This document shows, piece by piece, positions 35,183 through 46,051 of a stretch of DNA of 64,000 nucleotides. The stretch's first letter is position 1. Each line of letters opens with the position of its first letter. This DNA is from Clitopilus passeckerianus. Its lineage: Eukaryota > Basidiomycota > Agaricomycetes > Agaricales > Entolomataceae. The notes below the pieces were generated by a model. That model was not told the origin of the DNA. It saw nothing but the letters and a program-made list of their open reading frames with translations, and made no database searches. The stretch is taken from the NCBI GenBank assembly GCA_944990035.1, contig CALYLX010000106.1, forward strand, positions 1-64,000. The letters are read 5' to 3'. The position numbers were made by a program, and so were the translations under genes.

Positions 35183-36351
35183 TGGATACTCCATTGTTCA
35201 TCATAGTACTCCCTATAGTAGTACCTGTAAATAATGATTATTGCCATTTGCACAAGAATTGGCGCGGCCCATCACAACGCATCACAACGCGCCAAACCAA
35301 GGCGAATCTTCCAAGCTCGATTTCTCGACAAGCATTGGTCCGTTTTACTTGAAAGTTGGTTCACTGGAGTCGTGGAATGTGGGGCTAGAGGGCCCCATAG
35401 TTCTCGTAGTAAAATTTTGAGTTCCCGTACCCCATGTATTTCGATGCAATGGAGGAGAAGAATTGGAATTATGCAAGAACCACCAAACATACAGCCCTGA
35501 GACGTGAGATCTGAGTGGTTTGGTAGTCTATCCAGTGGGTCCCATGTGTTTGCAAGGTCTGGACAGCAACAGAGAAGAGTGATCCTCGTGTTTGCGTAAT
35601 TCGGGGATCAGAGAAGACTTCTTGCTTCCTCTTACCTCAAACATTGACACGGCTTGGGCCAAATTAAACTCAGGCAGCCTATAGAAAGTGCTTGTACATA
35701 TATAATGCCTGCTCAGACCTATTATTGTCACAGAACAGAGGTAACGTGGTATAGAGAATGCTAGAGATGGTGGGGGTGATAGTCCGGGAAGGGAGGAACT
35801 ATCGGCCAACAGAACAGCATCCTTTGCGGTGAAAAGAGCTTGAATTGGCTCTTGCATATATACAGGTCAATTGATTTCACCCACATATGGCTGAGTCGTG
35901 TCAGATGAGCCAATCTATCATAGGTTGTCTTGGCATATCTATGATGGCTATCTCAAGAAGCTGTATGGACTGCAATAGCTTAGAAACACATGAGGCCCAC
36001 TGGATAGACTACCAAACCACTCAGATCTCACGTCTCAGGGCTGTATGTTTGGTGGTTCTTGCATAATTCCAATTCTTCTCCTCCATTGCATCGAAATACA
36101 TGAAATACAAGAACTCAAAATTTTACTACGAGAACTATGGGGCCCTCTAGCCCCACATTCCACGACTCCAGTGAACCAACTTTCAAGTAAAACGGACCAA
36201 TGCCTGTCGAGAAATCGAGCTTGGAAGATTCGCCTTGGTTTGGCGCGTTGTGATGCGTTGTGATGGGCCGCGCCAATTCTTGTGCAAATGGCAATAATCA
36301 TTATTTACAGGTACTACTATAGGGAGTACTATGATGAACAATGGAATATCC
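35183..36351. repeat. Large inverted repeat, arms about 369 bp
   Basis: Arm 1, 35183-35551, is almost identical to the reverse complement of 35984-36351; between them are about 430 bp of unique sequence. The arms include the left terminal repeat of the inserted element and, outside it, about 30 bp of host flank (TACTCCATTGTTCATCATAG...). Because host DNA is copied as well, the inverted duplication happened after the element had inserted. A few substitutions separate the arms. Confidence 0.9.
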
Positions 36352-36648
36352 ATTTTTCGCGCGTCGCCTCGTTCTCAAAAAGAAGCGTCCGTCTTGAATC
36401 TTCGAAGGACTGCAAGAAATGTAATAAACTGCAAGAACAAAATCCCAGGCTGGTTTACGGTACATACTTTGTTCTACATCTTGTAGCCGGGTTCTTACGC
36501 CGACCTTTGAGTTAAAGAAATTTGCCCCAGCGTGATTCGAACTTGTGAGCAGTCGCTCATTGGGGGTTCTTTGTAAGATACCTTTTCGAGAATGGACACT
36601 TCTGCAAGAAAAAAATATCGGTCTTGTCATTATTTACAGGACCTACTG
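35216..36648. mobile_element. Non-autonomous Tc1/mariner-like element with TA target duplication
   Basis: Left terminal repeat TAGTAGTACCTGTAAATAATGA (35216-35237) and, inverted, right CAGTAGGTCCTGTAAATAATGA (36648-36627) agree at 19 of 22 positions and are each bordered by TA. The downstream flank of the paralogous F-box gene (about 39345-39365) reads straight through, CTCCTTTAACTAAAAGC, which serves as an empty site. The 1,433-bp body has no transposase and contains the inverted duplication described at 35183. A tRNA-like fragment is at about 36523-36570. Confidence 0.75.
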
Positions 36649-37540
36649 TAAAATAAAAGCGTTCATGATTCGATCCCTTGTTCACCATGCGGCATTCTAA
36701 TTTTACATACAAGGTCGATGTAGAGGTAGAAATCAATATACTAGCCATCCAATTGTGATGGCGTGAGCGAAGCTACTCCCAACGTTCCAATCCTCCTACC
36801 AGAGGACCTGTCAGGCTAAGAAGCGTGATCAAGCAATCCAACTCTCGGCTTAGATAGAGTCTCACCTCATGTAACTAGGTAGGACACGGAGTTACACAAA
36901 GTTCTAGTGAATGCTGCTAATGAGGCCCAAGTCTTGTGGACTTGCTCTGGGCGATACGAGGTAGAATTGGAGTGTGATACAGTATTAATCTCATAGGTTC
37001 AAAGTCATACATGGTATAAATTGATTGGTAGATTATGGAGTTTGTCTGAGTGGTTTGAAGACTGAGAACAAATCGTTACTGGTCGATTAATTTCAGGGGT
37101 TAGCAGCTTGGCAATTCGAGTGATGTCACCATGGCCAAGAACGAGGCTTGAACGAGGCTCATAATTCCTTGTGGGTGGAGAGGTGGTACTCCAGAAGGGG
37201 CTCTGACCACCACCGGCTGATAAACTCATCTTTCTAAGAATTATAGGACTTGTAAGCTTCCGGGGCGGGGTCTCCGCGCCCGTTGGGCGGGTAGGCTCGA
37301 CGGTCCAGTTCACCAGTCGGCCTCTGCCTTGGCTAAATGCCGGAATCAAGCTAGTTGGGGAACTCACCACCGTAGCCCACCGGGGTCACGCCTTGAAAAC
37401 CACTCGGAATCCCCCATACGGGTGAATTATCTCACGTACAAGATACTGTACCCGGATCTACTGATCCAACCGCACTACAACCACCTCGTCCTAACTTCTG
37501 ATACAGTCTAATCTGGATGACAGCCTCTTTCCTTTCCACC
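36649..37540. other. Intergenic, start of the duplicated unit's flank
   Basis: 36649-36900 repeats the sequence downstream of copy 2 (about 39355-39500: GATTCGATCCCTT, TTCACCATGCGGCATT, AAGCTACTCCCAACG). Thus the duplication covers the gene plus a 3' flank of at least 300 bp. From 37000 to 37540 no gene was recognised; this holds the promoter of F-box copy 2. Confidence 0.5.
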
Positions 37541-39188
37541 ATGTTGCAACTCATAGCCTTGCCATCAGAAGTTCTGGTCGCTATCCTTTCTTTTCTGGAT
37601 TTCCGGGATATTTATGCCTGTAGAGCGGCTCATTCTATTTTCAACCGTCTCATCCAAGATTACCAGGTATTGGAGTACCAGGTGCAGCAGCAAATTAACG
37701 ACGTTGAAGACAATCCTCGGGTCAAGCTTCCAGCTTCCGACAAACTCCACCGTCTGGAGCGGCTGCAGCATGGCTGGCAGAACCTAGATATTGGATTTAC
37801 GACAGAAATACCTTTCAGTCATGATACCTCTGGTCTGTACGACCTCACCGGAGGAACATATTTCTCAGGAAATTCTAATCGGACGACTCTGTATTATTGC
37901 GCCCTGCCCGCTGAGAAAGATGAGAGGCCCACTTGGAAGTGTCTCCTTGTTGAAGAAGGGAGAATCATAATAGATTTTGGCCTTTCAATATACGAGCACG
38001 ACATGATCGTCGTCCTTACGCGGTGAGGCCTCAGTATGCTTGACGCTGTTGTCGTTCTCAGCTTCTCGCAGGCGCGAATCCGCTACAACTCCCGGCAGCT
38101 GGATACTCGAGCTTCAATTACTTGAGCTGTCCACGCATAAACCACATCCCCTTGCAAAGCAACCCATGTTGGCAATATATGAAACGACATGGGCCCAATT
38201 TGCCGTGAATATCGAGATTGTGGGAGATAATATCTTTTTGGTGGTTCACCACGTCATTGACCTCTCTGTTCCGTCCGATCGACTTTTCACATATAACTGG
38301 AAGGATGGGAAGCTGAAGATGGTAGGCCGATTCATCTTCGTGATCTATCCACCTGGCTAACGCGTTATTCAGTCGGTCGAGGCGCCGTATTGCACATGCT
38401 ACGGGCTGGTGCCACTTTCAGAAGACAAAATTATGGTAGCGAACGCAAAACGCCATACATTGGACCTATGGCAGGTCCCACGAACAATTGAGGAACAGTT
38501 ATCGCAACCCTACCGCTCACTCGCTCTTCCCACCTTTTCACCTGATTGGTTCTTACGCAGCCTCTCCTGCCGAGGCGAACCCAACCCCGCCTCCCACCTT
38601 CCCTTTTCCCCACTCCCCTTCAACTCGAATCCGGATAACGCCCTAGTACTTCTCTACCTCAGTCTCCAATCAGCATTCCATCCATCTAAGTTCGCTTTCA
38701 TCACCCACCGTCATTCCCTGCTCGACCTTTTCCCGTCTGAGCCTGACTCGCCCGTGAACGCGTCGGGTATAGAGGACGTCTTGATTGACGGTGGCCCCGA
38801 ACCCAGTCCCATCCCTTGGGAGCGCTGGGGTCCAGATCGCACACGCGTGGGCCAGCTATCTAACACCCAAACGAATCTGATGACCGCTTCTGCGGGCCAG
38901 CGTTTCGTTCACGCGGTTTCCGTCACAGGAGACCTCCAATATCTGCAGATCCTGGATTTCAACCCCTTTCGAGTCAAGCAGCGGGACGCGTGTATTCAAG
39001 AGAACCCTGTGGCCGACATCGGAGTCGTACGAGAACCTACTCATATTCCGCATGGAACCGGGTTTTCGGAGGACGTTGTGACGTCTCTGCCTTACACCGT
39101 CGTTGATACCGTCGAGCTTCATAACTTCCGAAGGGTGTTGATGGACGAAGAACGACTTTTGGGGTTCAAGGTGAATCTCGTTTATTGA
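37541..39188 (+). CDS. F-box protein, tandem copy 2
   Basis: Same three-exon plan as the copy at 33406 (37541-38022, 38072-38321, 38373-39188), 515 residues. The F-box LPSEVLVAILSFLDFRDIYACRAAHSIFNRLIQD is intact. Most protein differences cluster in the C-terminal third (for example GGPEPSPIPWERWGPD here against GLAPSPIPWAHWGPA) while exon 1 after the F-box is nearly unchanged. Sequence similarity with copy 1 begins at about the start codon and runs past the stop; the 5' regions differ, so the copies may be regulated differently. Confidence 0.88.
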
Positions 39189-39554
39189 GTCTTGGATAAC
39201 CGTAGTTCATAGAATTCTTGGTCTTAAAGACTGATCCAGATTTCGATGACTTTCGGGTTCATTCGATCCAGGTGCTCTATATGGGCGGTTCGGGGTCAAC
39301 AATTGAAGGTTTATGAATATTCGGTCGTTCGTCGTAGTACTCCTTTAACTAAAAGCATACACGATTCGATCCCTTATTCACCATGCGGCATTTTAATTTC
39401 ACATGCAAAGTCGATGTAAGAATCAATATATTAGCTATCTAGTTGTGATGGCCTGAGCCAAGCTACTCCCAACGTCCCAATTCTTCTGCCAGAGGATCTG
39501 TTGGGCTGGGAAGAAGCGTGATTAAGCTATTCAGCTCTCGGATGCGCTATAATC
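39189..39554. other. Downstream flank of F-box copy 2 (empty site)
   Basis: Aligns with the downstream flank of copy 1 except for the 1.43-kb element missing here. Similarity fades by about 39540. Confidence 0.6.
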
Positions 39555-40773
39555 TTACCACATGTGACCATGTAGGATACCTCGTTGAATGCGATTGGCC
39601 ATTTCATGAAGTGGCGAAGCGGACAAGTACAATCCGCCTTCGCATACTAAGAATATATGGACGGATTTCAAATGTTCCCAAGAAGCATTTGAAATTGACT
39701 GGTCGATTATTGGAAGATGTTTGGACGGGATACCGTCTGTGGATTTAGAGTAAGTCTTGTGGTACGGAAAGTGTACGGAAATGGTGTCAAGCAATGACGG
39801 CGTTCCGAGTCTGTCAAAAATCGAGAATTTGGATAGGTTGCCCATGCGTTGCAGGTGATCCAAAGACTGTATAATCGAGAGATGTCGTAGTCTGATTCAT
39901 TTGGTGAGACTTATCGACACATCTGGCAGAAAATTAGAACCATGGTCCCGGAAGCTTTGCGTGACTAACCTGCAGATAAGAAGGTATGAAGGCGCCAGCA
40001 TAAGCTTTCAAGAGTTTGGCAACAGTCCTCGAGGATTGACGTAATCAATTCGGCCAACTCATCCCAGAGGTCAATTGTCAACGTCGATAACGAGCTGAAA
40101 TTGAAGCAAGAGGCGACGTTGATGAAGCCAGTGAAGTTGACATGGCTGCGAGGCGCTACTAATTTGAGCAGTTTGAAGTTGGCGGTTGGGCGGGGTGTAT
40201 TCTCCCAGTCTTAGTGTTCGGAGTCGATCAGCTGAAGCCCCTCGAGAGAGGGCGAGGACATGAGGGAAAAGGGGATGCTAGCCGAGGAAATCGTCAGCGT
40301 CCGCAAGGATCGTGCATTATCGAGGAATCGTTCGGGCCCATGTCGGAGGTTTTCATCGACCTCATCCCAGTCAAACTGATACTCCCCGAATTCTCCGCCC
40401 CACCATTCTCCCAGAAGCTGGATCTTCCGAATGGGCGATGCGGATAACATGTCCAGAATGTTGACTATCTCGGCTTCGGTTCTCGTCAGTTCATCCGACA
40501 TTTCCCATGGTCGCCACGGCCCCCATACTGACACTTCTAGAACGGCTGAGACGAGGTCAGAGCGTTGGGAAAGCGTGGTGGCAAAGTCATCAGTCCGATA
40601 GTATTGGATATCGAGTGACTGAAAGAGACGAGGTTGGCACAAGGAAGGAAGTGGTTGCTCACGAGACAGAGGTTTGAAAGGTAGGATTTCAACTCCTGTC
40701 CGTTATAGCCCTTGCTAACTATCTGCACTATCGCCTCAAAAAGTTCAACTGGTACCCTTGGGTTGCTGGTCAT
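39555..40773 (-). pseudogene. F-box-like/LRR family protein, broken copy 1 of 3
   Basis: The ATG at 40773 begins the family opening NPRVPVELFEAIVQIVSKGY...LKSYLSNLCLVSNHF, an F-box-like helix bundle. A one-base loss near 40650 shifts the frame before QPRLFQSLDIQYY. A TAA interrupts the sequence after GLQLIDSEH near 40212, and another stop lies beyond the intron near 39890. The rest still reads as a leucine-rich array (FNFSSLSTLTIDL, CCQTLESLCW). It is the tandem paralogue of the intact gene at 42921-44262. Confidence 0.75.
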
Positions 40774-42920
40774 GGAATCCGCTTTCAAGAAGCCTCTCCT
40801 TGGGGCACTCTAACTATGGCGGGGGAGGTCCAGACGAGAAGAGAAAAATTAATTAATTAATTAAGGGGGAGGAAAGAGGGGAAGAGAAAGCGCGTGGGGA
40901 AATCGTCGGAGAGCATGAAATCCCAAGGAAATACTCTCCGACATGTCAAGATCAAAGGTCCAGCACTCGAATCAAGCAATGTAATCGAGGGCACGGATGA
41001 ATGGAGGGTTGACGAACAGTCTTCCTGTGTAACAACTCGAAGCAATCGCTTTAAATTTCAGGTAGTTTCAAGGTATAGTGTGTCTGAACGATATAGTTAC
41101 GCGGTCAAGACGGCCAATCTTTGTCAGAAAGGTTCTGGATTGCCAGGTAAATACAGAGGAAATTCTGATTCATTAAAGAGTGCGAGAGCGAACAATGATT
41201 GGGGCTGGGAAATACCTTTGGCGTACTATTTAGTGCCTTCGGTCTATTGAGAAGAAATACCAGACCATCAGCTACTTTGTAAAGTGCGCAATGTTGGGTA
41301 GAAGCTGGGAAGGAATTACTGAATTATACAAGAAAGAGTAGAATTAATGCTATTCTGGTAGCATTCCCAATACTTGGACTGCTGAAGATATCTGTATTTT
41401 GGGTTGCAAGGCTTTAGCCTATGAATTCATCATTCTGAGATATCTCTTCCTCGAGCTGCCCCTACATCAAAAGTGCTCATTTCGGCCGAAATTAGTGCAA
41501 TCTCGGACTCAAAACTCTGTAATCAGCCGCGAATAGTTACAAAACATCGATATCAAACTCGACTGGCGCGTGGATTCTCGCAAACGGCCAAAAATCCGTG
41601 CTTTAGGTGCAAAACTGGCCATGAATGTGTTATTCTGCGTAAGTTTCGGCCGATAGCAGGTCAAATTTTTTCTAAAACGCGCTCCGCGTGTCTAAGTACA
41701 ATGCAAGAACGCTATATACACACTTTCACTGCTTAAATTTGACGCACAATTGCTCCAGAGAACGTCAAATCTGGCCCAGCCAAATGAGTGCTCTCAGCGG
41801 TGTCCAAAATAAGTGGGTCCAGTTCCCATATAGAGTAGGTCAACCTACTATATCCAGTAGGTCATTTCAAACTCAGATAGGTCGCTCCACCTCCCCAGCC
41901 ATAGTCAGACTGCCCTCCTTGGGACTTCCGTTACGGTCACAGCATCCCCACATTGATAAGCCAATCAGATGAGGCACATCCCTTGAGGCGCGGCGCGACT
42001 TGATGCCACTTCAGAAGGCGGATTAACTATGGCTGGCTGGAGGCCCGCGAGACTTAATTATTAATTTAAGTCCCTTAGCCTTAATAGGACTTAACCTTAC
42101 ATAAGCTTAAGTCCTCTTGTAGGATTGGCTCGCCGAAGTTGGTTATTAACCAGCGCCTGTACCGTTTTGTACCGCTGTAATGCGTTGAATTACATCCCAT
42201 CTACCTAACCGAGATAATATAAGGGCCAGAGGTGCCTTTTTGATCTGTAAATAACTTGATTAGTTGTCAGCAAGCGAGGAAGCGTATTTGCCAAAAATTG
42301 CAGCTCGCGGTCGACGCATCGGAACCTCAGAACGGGCCATTAGAACCTGTTTCTGAACCCTCAATTGTATGGAATGCTTTCTCCAAGCAAGTCCATTAAA
42401 CGAGGTACCCTGCTGGGCTCGATTTTGAGCCGTCTATCTCAACGCGCGAAGCGCGTTCTGGAAAGAGTGCGCTGCTTCAAACAGTGAAAAATTAGTCCGG
42501 AACACATCCATTATATGACAAGCCGATCTTTTGTGCTTATATCTTGCGTGGAGGCCGCAGAAACGAGCCTAGAATATCAAACTTGCGTGAAATCATGACT
42601 CGTGCGAAACATCATTTCGCCAGATGCTCGACGCGTCTCCGGAACCGCTAGTTGAATAGATCGTGCAAATGCCTCTGGGCTATGCTGCTGACATGTTTGT
42701 TGCGAAGATAGATTACCTACAAGTGATATACGAACTTTTCTCTCTCTCTCTCTTTCCGTCGAATTAATTAATTAATTTTTCGTCTTGCAAGAACAGAAAC
42801 CCCCAACTATAGTTAATGTGACCTTCAGAATGTTATACGGCGAATCTGTGGCTCTTTTGACGCAACTTCATCTATCTTCAAGTAAATTCACGGGGCAGAA
42901 TTCCATGCTATGTAAAACTA
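40774..42920. other. AT-rich spacer with inverted motifs
   Basis: No gene was built. It carries AAAAATTAATTAATTAATTAA at 40844-40864 and the reverse-complement run at 42762-42780; a perfect palindrome ATTTCGGCCGAAAT near 41481; GTAGGTCAACCTAC near 41835; and a cluster of GACTTAA/TTAAGTC motifs at 42050-42115. These may mark an old insertion between the family copies, but the ends are low-complexity, so I do not call an element. Confidence 0.4.
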
Positions 42921-44262
42921 CTACCAGCTCTCAAGGTCTTCAAACAGAGGATTTACGGTGCTGGAGAAAGTGCGCTTTAGCTCAACTTGGCTGACCACTA
43001 TGCGAGAGTACTCATACCTTATATAACCACGCACGATTCCAAGCTCAACGAGGCTGGACATTCCATGAAGCGGTAGCGCATACAAGAAGCTGTCCGTTGA
43101 ACTATGTGGCTCAATACAGATAACAACGGATTTCAGTCGCTTCAAATCAGCATTTTTTGAAATCGAGTGGTCAAGCCCAGGGAGATGATCGGAGAGGATG
43201 TTATCGATATTATCGTGGGGAGTGCTTGGAAGGTGTATGAAAATGCTTTCAAGCGAAGGAGGAGCTCCAACTCCCGAGAATATGACGTACATCGACTCAT
43301 AACTTCCCTCGAAGTACAAAAACTCGAGAGAATGTATGATCGAGAGACTTCGTAGTCGGCGGCAATTCGTAAGGTTTATTGGCGGACCTAGGACAGATTG
43401 AGAGGGGTTATTATTGGAACACGCGGAACGAACCATGTAACCACGCCCTGTAACACCAGGACATAACTTCAAGGGTGTCACAGCACTCCGCGAGGACCGA
43501 GTTTATTAAAGCCACCAATTCGTCGGAGACCTCGATTGTCAAGCTCGACAAATGGCTAAAATTGAATCGAGACATGATGTTGGAGAAACGGTCAAATTCG
43601 ACGTGATTATACGGTGCCAATAACTTGAACGATGTGATATTGGCGTTCGAATGGGGTGTATCGTCATCGTCATCATTGTCATCGTCCTCATCATCAAGCT
43701 CCGAGTCGATCAATTGAACCTTCTGGAGGTGGGGTGTGGATATAAGGGAAAGAGGGATATAAGATGCCCCAGAGAATTTGAGCGCTTGGAGCGATTTCTT
43801 GACGCTACGTAGCAAGAGCTCTAGCGCATCTAGGATATCAGTATCCAGGCTATCCCAGTCGAAAAGGGAGTCTCCAAGTTCTTCGTTCCTCTCTTCCCCA
43901 CGAAATTGTAGCTTTTGAATTGGCGATGCGTTCAACATATACAGAACCTTCACTACATTCCCCTCATGTTCCTGTTGATCATCTGAGTCGAGCCCGGTTT
44001 TCCAGAGCCCCCAGATAGAGACTTCTGAAACGGCGGAGGCCAGACCTGGATTCTTGAAGAGGGCGGTAGCAATGCTATCGGCATGATGGAACTCGATATC
44101 GAGCACTTGGAAGAGGCGAGGTTGATATAATGAACGGAAGTGGTGGCACACGAGGCAGAGGTTCGAGAGGTAGGATTTCAGCTCCTGGCCGTGATAGCTC
44201 TCACAAGCTTTCCGCACCGCCGCCTCAAGAAGCTCAACCGGTATCCTTGGGTCGCTGATCAT
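42921..44262 (-). CDS. F-box-like/LRR family protein, intact copy 2 of 3
   Basis: Two exons, 44262-43434 and 43387-42921, with a 46-nt intron; 431 residues. Residues 4-45 form an F-box-like region (DPRIPVELLEAAVRKAC, LSNLCLVCHHF, LYQPRLFQVLDI). Beyond it, repeated L-x-x-L-x-I patterns (IQKLQFRG, LQALKFSGAS, LSSLTIEVSDEL, RLRSLSIIHSLEF, RLKSVVICIE) suggest a leucine-rich solenoid as a substrate-binding part of an SCF ligase. A very acidic insert (DDEDDDNDDDDD) sits at about residue 200. It is the only fully open member of the three tandem copies here. Specific target unknown. Confidence 0.8.
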
Positions 44263-44545
44263 CTTTCAAGCGGCCTGGCGAGAGATGGTTGAGGATAACA
44301 AGCAAATGACAACCATCTATTGGGGACTTCGGGGTTACCCGTTTCTTGACACGCGGCTTGCAATCTTTCTCCGTAGACACAGAGCATATTGTTAGACGAG
44401 GAGTTTTGCAGCTGTTCTATTCGGCCTAACTTCATGTAAAGCTTCTACATACACATCTACGGTAGGAGCTACTACCAACTGTCTAGTTCTTCCATGAAAG
44501 GACTCGCTGGGCTGAATAGAAACATACGTTTGCTCTGCATGACTG

Positions 44546-45801
44546 TCACCATCTGAGGCGCGAAAAAACATAATCATAGCTGAGGAAACCTTTCACGGTT
44601 CTAGATCCGGTCAGAATAGGCATAGTATGGAGTGGCATTGCATACGAGAAGCTTCCCGTCGATGCATACGAGAGAGAAATAGAAACAGATTCCAATCTTG
44701 TCAAATGAGCATTTGAAATCGACTGGTCAAGAGTGGGAAGGTGGTCGGTGAGAATATCATCAGTATCCTCCAGTATTATCTGGTGGTGGAGAAGACGTAT
44801 GGAAATAGTTTGGAGCGCTGGCGGCGTGCCGAATCTGTCAAACATGGAGAACGTAGACACAGGAACGCCGTATTTCAAGTGGTACAGATGGTCTAAAAGC
44901 GACAAGCTTCTAAGTCTGACGCAGTTAGTAAGATCTACCGAAACATCTATTACAAAAAGGTCAGACCGAATCCCTGGAAATGTGAGTGACAAACCTGATA
45001 TCGACGGCTTATACCACCAGCACAATGTTTCGAGAGTATTGCAACAATTCTCGATAACGGACGATATAGCATCCACTGACTCGTCCGAGAGGTCAATTGT
45101 CAGGCTTGACAAATTGGTGAGGTTGAAGAGAGATATGGTGCTCGAGAAGGTATTGGCTACACTGTAATCGTACGGGTTCATCAACTTGACCAGTGTGAGA
45201 TTGGCAGTCGAAGGGGGTGTTTTATCATCATAATCAGGTTCCGAGTTGAATAACTGAATCTTCTCCAGTTATAGTGTCGATATGAGGGGGAATGGGACAC
45301 AGGCCGCCCCAGAGAACTTGAGCATTCGCAGAGATTGCTTGACGGAATTGAGAAACCGTTCGAGCGCGTTAAAGAAGTCGTCATCCAGTGTAAACCAGTC
45401 AAAAGCTGTGTCTCTGGGTTCCTCGCCCCTTTCCTCCCCCAGAAGTTGCAACTTCCGAATTGGCGATGCGCACAATATGTCCACGACCTTTACCACATCG
45501 GCTTCGAGGTCCCGTTGTTCTTCTGAGTCTACCGTGACCAGCCGAAGTCCCCAGAGGGAGACTTCGGAAACGGCATAGACCAGAGCTGGATTTTCGGAAA
45601 GAGCGTTTTCTATGCTAATATGCTATCGGCGTAAAGGAACTCTATATTGAGCGCCTGAAAGAGGCATACAGAACGAAACCGGCGATTGACTAAGCAGAGG
45701 TTCGAGAGAAAGGTCTTCAAGTCTTGTCCGCCATAGCTCCCACAAGCTATGTTCACGACTTCCTCGAAGAGTTCAACGGGGAGCCTTTCGTACTCCACCA
45801 T
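44546..45801 (-). pseudogene. F-box-like/LRR family protein, broken copy 3 of 3
   Basis: Starts MVEYERLPVELFEEVVNIACGSY and is alignable with copy 2 throughout. An 8-nt insertion, a duplication of ATTAGCAT at about 45615-45630, shifts the frame after YADSI. Further on a TAA replaces a sense codon near 45270 (after PFPLISTL). The downstream part is otherwise open with one intron (donor gtttgt) and reads NLSSLTIDLSDES, CCNTLETLCWWY, LTNCVRLRSLSLL. Two lesions make the full protein impossible; a truncated C-terminal product cannot be excluded. Confidence 0.75.
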
Positions 45802-46051
45802 TGAGAACAACTGAACATTGGCAGAGGTCAAGGAGTCGAATCATCAACCAGCTATGTTTGGTCCTGCCCAAGTTGACAAACAACTTTTCATTGACATCGG
45901 ACCGATGTCCGAGCAATTATCTTCCAATCCACATTCATCATGCGATGGAGGTACGGAATTGCACATGACGGATTCATCACCAGGTGTGCTTAACGTTCTC
46001 GCCACTTGGAAACGGACAGCGCACTCGAAGAAGACATCACGAACTTGAACT

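Noticed and set aside
35234..36301. Two nearly identical 88-residue open frames on opposite strands
   Set aside because: They lie in the two arms of the inverted duplication of the transposon-like element and have no protein features; identity reflects the DNA repeat.
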